From an uncultured Collinsella sp. (GTDB lineage: Bacteria; Actinomycetota; Coriobacteriia; Coriobacteriales; Coriobacteriaceae), in contig UQUG01000002.1 in the NCBI GenBank assembly GCA_900544205.1, positions 1 through 64,000 of the forward strand: a stretch of 64,000 nucleotides of DNA, in the 5' to 3' direction. Under the pieces are notes generated by a model that searched no databases, was not told the DNA's origin, and saw only the letters and a program-made list of their open reading frames with translations. Position 1 is the stretch's first letter; each line of letters begins with the position of its first letter. Position numbers and translations under genes: made by a program. Below, piece by piece: positions 57,077 through 64,000 of the stretch.

Positions 57077-57126
57077 CGTTATAGCTAGCTATATTATAGG
57101 AAGGTATAATATAGCTAGCTATAACG
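57077..57126. promoter_or_regulatory. Perfect 22-bp inverted repeat before the AAA ATPase gene
   Basis: CGTTATAGCTAGCTATATTA extends by two more bases (57077-57098) and is mirrored at 57105-57126, separated by GGAAGG. Each arm holds the 12-bp palindrome ATAGCTAGCTAT, so it provides two operator-like sites. A possible -10 TATAAT lies within the right arm (57105-57110). It ends 18 bp before the ATG, and probably is an autoregulatory operator. Confidence 0.75.
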
Positions 57127-57144
57127 CAAAGGAAGGATGGCCCT

Positions 57145-58536
57145 ATGTTTATCGGAAGAACAGTGGAAATGTCCGAGCTCAATCGACTGTATGGCACGGG
57201 CTCCTTTGAGATGCCTGTGATTTACGGCCGCCGTCGCGTGGGCAAAACGCGTCTTATCACAGAGTTTATCCAAGGCAAGAAGGCTATTTACTTTCAAGCT
57301 CGTCGTACCAATGCAGAGGCAAACCTGCATGGCTTTAGCCAGGCGATACTTGCGGGCTCCGTTGGTGTTGCTGGCGTGTCGTTTCGTAGTTTTGACGAGG
57401 CGTTCGATGCGTTGGCTACCATGGCTCGCACGGAACGTTTGATTGTCGTGATCGACGAGTATCCTTATCTCGCCCAATCGAATCCCGAGATCAGCTCGTT
57501 GCTGCAAGACAAGATCGATCACTTGTACAAAGAGACCAAGCTTATGCTTATCCTGTGCGGGTCGTCGCTTTCGTTTATGGAAGAGCAGGTGTTGGGCTAC
57601 GAGAGTCCGCTATACGGTAGGCGTACGGCCCAGTTTAAGATCATGCCGCTCGATTTTATGACGACCCTCGGCCTGTGGCAGAGCATGGGTCGCGAAGACG
57701 CTGCAGTTTGCTATGGCATGACGGGTGGCATTCCTGCATATATCGAGAAAGTCGATCCTGCCGCACCGCTCAAGGACAACATCAAACGTCTTTTTCTTAC
57801 TCCTACGGGCTATCTCTTTGAGGAGCCGAGTAACCTGCTATTGCAGGAGTGCCGCAATCCCGAGCAATATGATGCGATCGTGCAAGCAATTGCTCAGGGG
57901 CGCTCGAAGATCTCGGAGATTGCGAGCTCTACGGGAATCCCTGCGAGCAACGTAAAGAGCTATGTGGATAAGCTGGCGTCGCTTGGGATTGTCGAGCGCG
58001 AGCTGCCCCTAAACGAGACGAGTAATAAGCGAGCCGTGTATCTGCTGAGCGATCAGATGTTTAGGTTCTGGTACAAGTTTGTTCCGCAGAACATCGGGCT
58101 GATTCAAAACGATATGGCCGAGATGGCGTATAAGCGCATTGAGCCACACGTATCGGATTACATGGGTACGGTCTTTGAGCTTATATGCAGACAATACGTG
58201 TACGAACTCGCGCGCGCGGGCCAGCTCGATGTGGTTCCGGCGAGCGTCGGGCGCTGGTGGGGGACGGATAATCGCACGCATACGCAGGAAGAAATCGACT
58301 TGATTGTTGACGATGGCGAGAGCACTGCTCTGTTTGCGGAGTGCAAATGGCGCAATGAACCGGTGGGCGAAGACGTGCTGCAAAAGCTCGTGCATCGAAG
58401 CGAGCTCTTTAGGCGGCAGCACAAAAGCTATGCGATCTTCTCGAAGCGAGGCTTTACGCAAGGATGTCAGGAAGCTGCGGCGAGCAGGGGAGATGCCAAG
58501 CTGATTTCGTTTGCCGAGATGTGCGAGCGGAGATAA
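57145..58536 (+). CDS. AAA ATPase with C-terminal DUF234/nuclease-like domain
   Basis: A 463-residue ATPase of the archaeal-type AAA (DUF234) group. Walker A GRRRVGKTRL is at about residues 28-37, Walker B VVIDEYPYL at about 102-110, and a winged-helix region (SEIASSTGIPASNVKSYVDK) at about 256-275. The C terminus has a PD-(D/E)XK-like pattern (EEIDLIVDD...LFAECKWR), suggesting DNA binding or cleavage. Such proteins are common in accessory regions of gut bacteria; function is not established. Base composition is lower in GC than in neighbouring genes. A perfect palindrome pair directly upstream suggests autoregulation. AAGGAAGG precedes the ATG. Confidence 0.85.
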   Translation: MFIGRTVEMSELNRLYGTGSFEMPVIYGRRRVGKTRLITEFIQGKKAIYFQARRTNAEANLHGFSQAILAGSVGVAGVSFRSFDEAFDALATMARTERLIVVIDEYPYLAQSNPEISSLLQDKIDHLYKETKLMLILCGSSLSFMEEQVLGYESPLYGRRTAQFKIMPLDFMTTLGLWQSMGREDAAVCYGMTGGIPAYIEKVDPAAPLKDNIKRLFLTPTGYLFEEPSNLLLQECRNPEQYDAIVQAIAQGRSKISEIASSTGIPASNVKSYVDKLASLGIVERELPLNETSNKRAVYLLSDQMFRFWYKFVPQNIGLIQNDMAEMAYKRIEPHVSDYMGTVFELICRQYVYELARAGQLDVVPASVGRWWGTDNRTHTQEEIDLIVDDGESTALFAECKWRNEPVGEDVLQKLVHRSELFRRQHKSYAIFSKRGFTQGCQEAAASRGDAKLISFAEMCERR

Positions 58537-58585
58537 CCAAGCACGCTCTGATGTGATGCTCGGAATGGGTCGCGCTAAGGATGCC

Positions 58586-58700
58586 AAGCGTAAAACCTTC
58601 AATGAAAATGGCGTAAAAACTACATCTGTCATGGCGTAAAAACTACATTGAAAGTAGCGTAAAATCAGCATTGAGAATGGCGTAATTTCGCATATCGCGT
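58586..58700. promoter_or_regulatory. Five tandem 23-bp iterons
   Basis: Units begin at 58586, 58609, 58632, 58655 and 58678, exactly 23 bp apart. Consensus is close to TGGCGTAAAAACTACATTGA; the second and third units are nearly identical over 17 bp, the first and last are degenerate. The array ends about 22 bp before the next ATG. The regular spacing suggests cooperative binding by a protein, perhaps the AAA protein encoded downstream. Confidence 0.75.
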
Positions 58701-58721
58701 GATAGAGAGGGACGGCCGTCT

Positions 58722-60017
58722 ATGGATGCACCAAAGAGATTGACCCAAAAGGGATATAGGCCCCGGCTCATAGAGGAGCGCCTCGACACCCTTATGCGGG
58801 CGTTTGGCTGTGTGGAGATCAACGGCCCCAAATGGTGCGGCAAGACCTGGACGGCGCTCTCTCGCTCGGCGAGCGTCTCCAGGCTCGATGAGCCTGCGCA
58901 GCGTGCGGCGGCAGAGGTCGACCCAAGCCTGGCGCTCATCGGCGATGCGCCACACCTGGTCGATGAATGGCAGGAGGTGCCCGAGGTTTGGGATGCCGCC
59001 CGGCGTTTCGTGGACGCGAGCGGCAACGAACGGGGGACACTTTTGCTCACGGGCTCGACCGCGCTCAAAAGCGAGGAGCGCAGCCATGTTCGTCATTCCG
59101 GCACGGGTAGGATCGCCCGTCTGTCAATGCGCCCCATGGCCCTGTGTGAGTCGGGCGACGGCGAGCCGCTCGTGTCACTGACAAGCCTCTTTAAGGGCGA
59201 GGATTTTGCCCCTCAGCGTCGCGAGAGCACGGTGGATGACGTCGCCCGCTGGTGCTGCAGGGGCGGTTGGCCTGCAAATCTTGGGCTTTCGGAAGATCTT
59301 GCGCGAGAGACGGCAAGCCAGTACGTGCACTCGGTGCTCGACGTCAACGTGCTGGACGAGGGCATGTCGCCCGAGCTTGCACACGGCCTTTTGCGAGCTC
59401 TTGCCATGAACGAGAGCCAGGCTGTCACGCACAAGACGCTCGTAAAGGACGCCTCGTACGGTGAGGCGGGCCCCGACGAGAGGACCATCGCTGCGTACTT
59501 GGACCTCTTCAACAGGCTCAAGCTGACCGAGGACCTGTGCGGATGGGAGCCGCCCATGCGCTCGAAGGCCCGCGTTCGCGTGCGCCCCAAGCGCTACTTC
59601 TGTGACCCGTCACTTGCGGCGGCGTTGCTGGGGGCTACCCCTGAGCGGCTGCTTGGCGATATGCAAACGCTGGGGATGCTCTTTGAGAATCTCGTCCTGC
59701 GCGACGTGCGCGTGTTCCTTTCCACCTACGGCGGTGTCGACAACAGTGTCCATTATTTCCGAGATGAGAAGGGCCTTGAGGTCGATCTGATCGTTGAGCA
59801 CGACGGGCGCTGGGGAGCCATCGAGGTCAAGCTGAGTGATGCGAAAGCAGACGATGGAGCGAGAAATCTCAAGGCGCTGGAGAGGAAAGTGCTCTCCAAT
59901 CCTGCCGCCCAGAATGCCGCGCCGGCGTTTTTGGCGGTCGTGGTTGGAAAGGGGAGCATTGCCTACACACGCGACGACGGCGTGGCGGTGATTCCCATGG
60001 CGGCACTTGGGGCGTAG
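58722..60017 (+). CDS. ATP-binding protein, AAA_14 plus DUF4143
   Basis: A 431-residue ATPase. Walker A GPKWCGKTWTA is at about residues 36-46 (typical GPRQxGKT class), the Walker B strand LVDEWQEVPEVWD at about 86-98, and LLLTGSTAL (sensor region) after it. The C-terminal DUF4143 domain includes DPSLAAALLG, MLFENLVLRDVR and a nuclease-like FRDEKGLEVDLIVEHDGRWG followed by AIEVKLS. Such proteins are widespread in variable regions; their function is unproven. It lies behind five 23-bp iterons and 185 bp after the DUF234-type ATPase, the same class of gene with a different operator. Confidence 0.88.
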   Translation: MDAPKRLTQKGYRPRLIEERLDTLMRAFGCVEINGPKWCGKTWTALSRSASVSRLDEPAQRAAAEVDPSLALIGDAPHLVDEWQEVPEVWDAARRFVDASGNERGTLLLTGSTALKSEERSHVRHSGTGRIARLSMRPMALCESGDGEPLVSLTSLFKGEDFAPQRRESTVDDVARWCCRGGWPANLGLSEDLARETASQYVHSVLDVNVLDEGMSPELAHGLLRALAMNESQAVTHKTLVKDASYGEAGPDERTIAAYLDLFNRLKLTEDLCGWEPPMRSKARVRVRPKRYFCDPSLAAALLGATPERLLGDMQTLGMLFENLVLRDVRVFLSTYGGVDNSVHYFRDEKGLEVDLIVEHDGRWGAIEVKLSDAKADDGARNLKALERKVLSNPAAQNAAPAFLAVVVGKGSIAYTRDDGVAVIPMAALGA

Positions 60018-60474
60018 TGGTTTTGCGGGCGTGCCGTGCTTCCTTTACCGAAAATCCATTTGGTAAACCAGATGCTCGCGGATAGAATAAAGTTGACGGC
60101 AGCCCAAGGGTGATAGCTGGGCAGCGCCGTTGCTTGGTCAAGAGGTCAGTGCCTTAATGGCAGCGACTTGTTATGCTTCGAATGCTGCTTGAGTGCCTCG
60201 GAAAGTTCGATAAGCGCCGTGAAGAGCGAGACCAAAGCAACCAAGAGCTCTACGAGCTCTGATGGGCCCGGGATGACCGCTGATTCAAGTCACCGGGCCT
60301 AAATCTTTTTCATGCATTTGAATAGAGCGGGCGACTCTCTTGGGGCCGTCTGCATGGCGTGTGCCTGGCGCGCGTGGCATTGCGCTCCGATTTCATGTCC
60401 GCACGAGCGCCTAACCTTACGGCAATGTAGCCGCTTATGTAACAAGCGGCAAGCAACGGAGAAAGGCCCTAACC
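60018..60474. other. Noncoding gap with possible small transcript
   Basis: No gene of normal size is found. On the plus strand TTGGTA (60060-60065), 17 bp, TAGAAT (60083-60088) could start an RNA that ends at the terminator at 60264-60312. Inside it lies an ORF of 29 codons starting at 60174. On the opposite strand an open stretch encodes a hydrophobic then basic peptide (LLVALVSLFTALIELSEALK) but has no ATG. The layout recalls antisense-RNA systems with a small hydrophobic peptide, but the evidence is weak. Confidence 0.35.
60264..60312 (+). terminator. Intrinsic terminator in the 60-kb gap
   Basis: GGCCCGG(GA)TGAC pairs with GTCACCGGGCC, with an 11-nt loop, and is followed by TAAATCTTTTT. 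It implies a short plus-strand transcript upstream where no ordinary gene is seen. Confidence 0.75.
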
Positions 60475-61209
60475 GTGTCAGCTGAAAAGACGCCGTGTAT
60501 CTCGGCTATCGATACGACGAACTTTGCGCGCCAGATTGTGCTGGACTTTGAGTTTGCGCCGGTGCCAAAGCAGCGCCAGCGACGTGGGCTGCGTAATGAG
60601 ATTATCGAGGTCGGCGCCGTCAAGCTCGATTACCACGGCAACGTTATGGGCGAGTTCTCGCAGTTTGTGCAGACGGAATTTACCGAAGGCGTTGCGTTTT
60701 CCGTCCGCGAGCTTACGGGGATATCGGCCGTGGACACTGCGATGGCCGATCCGCTCTACATGGTAATCAAAAGGCTCAGCGATTGGATCGGTCGCTACTC
60801 CGCACAGGTAGTTTGCTGGAGCGGGGCGGACCGTCGACAGCTTTTGACCGAGTGCCAGGCAAAGCACATCGATCTTTCCGCATTTCCTACGGATTGGGCC
60901 GACCTGCAGGCGTTTTACACCTCGATCATGGACGTGGGCAGCCACGGGTGCGTCTCTTTGAGTGACGCGGCGACGTGGTTTGGCATCGAGTTCGACGAGT
61001 CGACGGGTCACGCCCACAGCGCCCTTGCCGATGCGCGCGTGACCGCCAAGCTGCTCAAGCAGGTGATGGACGGGGACTACCGCGTGAGCCCGCGCGCCCA
61101 GGAAGTCCGCCAGCGGTGGGGGATGGGCGAGCGAGCTCAGACGCGCCTTTCTAGCAAGTGCCCCGAGCTGGGCGACCTGCTGCTGAAGCTGAAGGCGGCG
61201 GGAAGGTAG
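60475..61209 (+). CDS. DEDDh-family 3'-5' exonuclease
   Basis: A 244-residue exonuclease domain protein (ribonuclease T / DNA polymerase epsilon-like, KapD class). The metal-binding residues fall as expected: VLDFEFAP (D and E), WSGADRRQLL (D), and HSALADARVT (H and final D). GLRNEIIEVGAVKLD follows the first motif. Start is GTG 60475 with GGAGAAAGG upstream. Whether it degrades RNA or DNA cannot be told. It is followed 4 bp later by a broken gene, in an accessory region. Confidence 0.85.
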   Translation: MSAEKTPCISAIDTTNFARQIVLDFEFAPVPKQRQRRGLRNEIIEVGAVKLDYHGNVMGEFSQFVQTEFTEGVAFSVRELTGISAVDTAMADPLYMVIKRLSDWIGRYSAQVVCWSGADRRQLLTECQAKHIDLSAFPTDWADLQAFYTSIMDVGSHGCVSLSDAATWFGIEFDESTGHAHSALADARVTAKLLKQVMDGDYRVSPRAQEVRQRWGMGERAQTRLSSKCPELGDLLLKLKAAGR

Positions 61210-61213
61210 GCGG

Positions 61214-61518
61214 GTGCCCATTGGGCGTAAGCAGAAGGAATGGTTGCGGGAAGGATTCCAGAATCAGCATCAGAGGGCTGTGCTTGAGATGCTATTCAAG
61301 GACACGCTGACGCCCGCCGAGACCAGGCAGGTCAAGAGTATGGACACCGAGATGGCATCCATTGTCGAAGAACGGCTTGCTAACATGATTCGCTGGATGG
61401 GCAGGCATAGACCCGTGACGCTGCGCGCGTTATCGTTCACAATGAGGCGTACAGGCTGCCAGAGGTGAACAGTTCCGACGAGGTTCTGAGCAACTGCATC
61501 ATCGAGATTATCGAGTAG
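61214..61518 (+). pseudogene. Frameshifted small gene, unknown family
   Basis: From GTG 61214 the frame encodes a charged helical peptide (RKQKEWLREGFQNQHQRAVL...TEMASIVEERLANMIRWMGR). Near 61415-61430 coding sense passes to another frame, which continues RVIVHNEAYRLPEVNSSDEV and ends at the stop at 61516-61518. After the stop the same frame goes on with FYERDLAAWSNL, also protein-like. A one-base indel and perhaps a nonsense change explain this best. The intact product would be about 100 residues or more. Family is not recognised; a sequencing error is possible. Confidence 0.6.
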
Positions 61519-61583
61519 TTCTACGAGAGGGATTTGGCGGCGTGGAGCAATCTAGTTTTACGCGTTTGCAGGAGGAAGCCGGT

Positions 61584-63947
61584 ATGGCAGACGAACTTGT
61601 TTTTAGTGGCGGCGAGATAGTTTACACCATGCCTCAACTGCCCAAAGTTGCATCTGTGCCGCTGAACGGTAGCGCCGTGCTGGTTGGTTTTAAGGACGCT
61701 CCCGATGGGGAGGAGGTCCTCTTTGATTTTGACCCTCGGGCTGAAAAGGCTACGAAGCTCGACTATGAACTTGCAGCCGTTAGCGGGCTCCTCACGGGCG
61801 CGTTGAATATCCTGTGGCAGAAAGACTTCAACCTAGAGGGTGCCAAAGAGTGGGGCGACGAGAAGGTTGGCAAATTCGTTCTTACGATTGCCAAGTCTGC
61901 GGGTATGACAAAGGCGGATGCAACTCTAGAAGACGCTATTCGCTTTCTAGAGAAAGGGTTTCCTCTTGCCGCGGACAAGCTGACTGCCGAGTTTGGCGGC
62001 GGGCTCCAACATCATCTGCGGGATTTCTCGCACCACCCGAGCTTGGTTGGCCTTGCGTGTTCGATCCTCTCGCAATTCACGTGCAAAGGCTATGGCACCG
62101 ATACGGCCGGCCGGTTTGTCGCCTTTGACCTGCCTGCCGCCGCCTTCGATCCTGACCGCCCTCTTATAGGCAGGAACGTTCCAGAGAAGATCGCGTTTGG
62201 CACTCTGTTCTGGGCAATGCATCTCGTGAGCGACATGGCGGGGTCTAGTTCAAACCCCGGTAAGGGGACGGGTATTCCCGGCGTTGTGCTGTCCCTGCTA
62301 AAGGAGCTCTCCTCCCTGCCTGTTTTTCAAGACATGCGGATTGCCTATAAGGGCAAGGATATTCGCATTCAGCAATGGATCTCAAAGCTGTTTAACGGAA
62401 CGGCGTTCAAAACCGAGGACGGCAAGCCCATTCGCTTCGACCTTCGGACGGAAGTCGGTCTTTTCGATCAAGCTTTAAGCCAGGTGCCAGCAGTCGTGGC
62501 CAACGAGGTTATCGTTCGTTGTCTCTACATGCTTTCAAGGCTCAAGGCCGAGCTAGAACGTTGCGAAGTGAGTGATGTCTCCGGCTTGCGCAAGCTCAAG
62601 GCTTCGCATTTCATGCCCTACAACAGCAGGGCCCTCACTCGCATGGTCACGGTTTCGAGTACTTCGTTCGTTCTGGCGAATCTGGCGACGGCGGCGGTCA
62701 GGGCGGGTATCGAATGCGAGGGGAACAAGGTCGTGTTCGCCCAGAAGTTCTTCTTGCGAATAAACTACGTTGGAGTTGGACGCCTTGCGTTTGCACTCCA
62801 TGCCGACTGGGGCTATATGGCGGAGGAAATGTCCGAGGCTTGGACTGAGCGCGCCAGGCGCCGCCAGGATATCTTCGATGGATTCCACTTTTATAGCCTA
62901 GATAGAGAGACGACGAGGATTGCCTTCTCGCTGAAGCTTGCCGCCATCAACTACGACTGCGGGAACGAGAAGAACGAAGTGCGCAAAGGGCAAAAGAGGA
63001 GCTGGGCCCGCGCGTGGCAGGATTCGGTCACGGATGGCCTAGGCATTGATGCAGACGGCTATTTTTTGAGCGAGGAAGATGCGTACGGAGCCCTTGAGGC
63101 TATTTCGCGGCAGCGAGGCGGCAAGGTGCGCGCCTTGCTGATCGCTCAGGAGCTGGTTGAGTTTCGCCCCTATTTCCAGATAGGAGATGAAGAGAAGAAG
63201 GAATACAAAGGTTTGAAGGGGAGCGGGGCTTGGGTTAAAGATGAATTTCCCAGGAGACAAGACGCGGTTGATTTGGACGCCGTGCGTTCCCTAGAGAAGC
63301 AATGCGGGGCGCATATCCGTGAGCTCTCAGGTACATTGCCAAAGGTCTTGGTAGGCGGCGCCATTGCCGTGGCGGCGGCCCTGGGCACAGGAGGAGTGGC
63401 CGCGGCATTGGCTCCGGATATTGCTGTCGGTATCTTTGGAGGCTCGTTTGTCGGCCTTCACGGGGCTGCGCTCGTCAATGCGAGTCTTGCTGCTGCTGGC
63501 GGCGGCGCCTTGGCCGCCGGCGGCATGGGCATGGCCGGTGGCACCGCTTTAATTGCTGGCGGCGGCGCTGCGTTTGGCCTTTTGGGTTCTAGCGGCGTTG
63601 CCCTGGCGGCGTCGATGGGGGAGGACTATGCGCAGTTCGTGCTCGTTGAATGCTCAAGGCTTCTCGCATTTCTTGATGTGGCAACTGACCGCTGCCCGCA
63701 TGAGGGAGCCATTTTGGTGCAGAAGGCGGCCGAGGCCGTGCAGCGCAGCATCGCTGGTGTTGAGGAGGATGTCGAGAAGGAGAATGGAAAGGGGGACCGC
63801 AGGAATGGCAGGTTGCTTAAGCAGTTGAAGAAGGGTCTTGGGTATTTGACTTCGACCCTTAAGCAGATCGAGAAGATGCAGAAGCGCCTTGGTGCCGCCG
63901 GTGAGAGCGAGCCGCTCAACAGCTTGCCAGCATCGGGTGGCGAATAG
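61584..63947 (+). CDS. Large uncharacterised protein with glycine-rich membrane segment
   Basis: A 787-residue protein with no recognised domain. The N-terminal 580 residues look globular and soluble. Residues about 586-677 form a long Gly/Ala-rich hydrophobic stretch (VLVGGAIAVAAALGTGGVAA ... LAAGGMGMAGGTALIAGGG), with glycine-zipper spacing that suits two or three packed membrane helices or a pore. A charged, probably coiled C-terminal region follows (KKGLGYLTSTLKQIEKMQKR). ATG 61584 is preferred because GGAGG lies 8 bp upstream; GTG 61542 in frame lacks one. Upstream is a broken gene and an exonuclease. A membrane-acting effector of a defence or competition system is possible but unproven. 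Confidence 0.75.
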   Translation: MADELVFSGGEIVYTMPQLPKVASVPLNGSAVLVGFKDAPDGEEVLFDFDPRAEKATKLDYELAAVSGLLTGALNILWQKDFNLEGAKEWGDEKVGKFVLTIAKSAGMTKADATLEDAIRFLEKGFPLAADKLTAEFGGGLQHHLRDFSHHPSLVGLACSILSQFTCKGYGTDTAGRFVAFDLPAAAFDPDRPLIGRNVPEKIAFGTLFWAMHLVSDMAGSSSNPGKGTGIPGVVLSLLKELSSLPVFQDMRIAYKGKDIRIQQWISKLFNGTAFKTEDGKPIRFDLRTEVGLFDQALSQVPAVVANEVIVRCLYMLSRLKAELERCEVSDVSGLRKLKASHFMPYNSRALTRMVTVSSTSFVLANLATAAVRAGIECEGNKVVFAQKFFLRINYVGVGRLAFALHADWGYMAEEMSEAWTERARRRQDIFDGFHFYSLDRETTRIAFSLKLAAINYDCGNEKNEVRKGQKRSWARAWQDSVTDGLGIDADGYFLSEEDAYGALEAISRQRGGKVRALLIAQELVEFRPYFQIGDEEKKEYKGLKGSGAWVKDEFPRRQDAVDLDAVRSLEKQCGAHIRELSGTLPKVLVGGAIAVAAALGTGGVAAALAPDIAVGIFGGSFVGLHGAALVNASLAAAGGGALAAGGMGMAGGTALIAGGGAAFGLLGSSGVALAASMGEDYAQFVLVECSRLLAFLDVATDRCPHEGAILVQKAAEAVQRSIAGVEEDVEKENGKGDRRNGRLLKQLKKGLGYLTSTLKQIEKMQKRLGAAGESEPLNSLPASGGE

Positions 63948-64000
63948 GTCGGGGCGATTCGGCTGCAATTCCGTGTCATCATCGCCACCGCTTAAGATGG

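Overview
The window is about 64 kb of a high-GC, densely coding actinobacterial chromosome. Gene order, GTG/TTG starts, a RidA/purine-catabolism block and gut-anaerobe metabolism (FabK, Fe-S and molybdenum enzymes) fit class Coriobacteriia, most likely Collinsella or a close relative. The genus is an inference from overall character; no 16S gene is present.

Layout. 1-3.6 kb: end of a GH13 alpha-amylase gene, a hypoxanthine-DNA glycosylase, an unknown gene and an aminotransferase. 3.6-14.5 kb: L10-leader/attenuator with rplJL, then galU, then rpoB-rpoC; beta-prime has an unusual C-terminal extension. 14.5-16.3 kb: ECF sigma factor and membrane anti-sigma pair, bracketed by inverted copies of a small hairpin repeat. 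16.4-20.2 kb: rpsL-rpsG-fusA-rpsJ. 20.3-30.4 kb: birA diverging from a complete FASII/acetyl-CoA carboxylase operon (fabH-acpP-fabK-fabD-fabG-fabF-accB-fabZ-accC-accDA, the last a fusion). 30.4-33.6 kb: lone PTS EIIC, CDF metal transporter, histidine phosphatase. 34.1-39.9 kb: rplC-D-W-B, rpsS, rplV, rpsC, rplP, rpmC, rpsQ, rplN, rplX, after which the usual spc genes do not follow. 40.2-45.6 kb: oxidoreductase plus DeoR regulator, a tandem hairpin array, and two rRNA-modification genes (RluA type and RlhA/U32 type). 45.9-56.8 kb: RidA, a YheO/DauR-type regulator, an NCS2 purine permease, ssnA, ygfK, a polyferredoxin and a selenium-dependent-type xanthine dehydrogenase, which together look like an anaerobic purine or uric acid catabolic unit. 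57-64 kb: accessory region with two AAA ATPase/nuclease-like proteins behind striking operator repeats, a DEDDh exonuclease, a broken gene and a large unknown protein with a glycine-rich membrane segment.

The most interesting non-gene signal is a pair of large hairpin elements (16395-16535 and 33673-33827). They share a 67-nt core that differs only by one compensatory base pair, yet each is enclosed by long, near-perfect inverted arms unrelated to those of the other copy. Both lie in the same orientation, about 200-260 nt ahead of the two halves of the split str/S10 ribosomal-protein cluster. A second family of small hairpins keeps a GGGACAG core while the arms vary (seven copies). No tRNA, rRNA, CRISPR array or insertion sequence with a transposase was seen.
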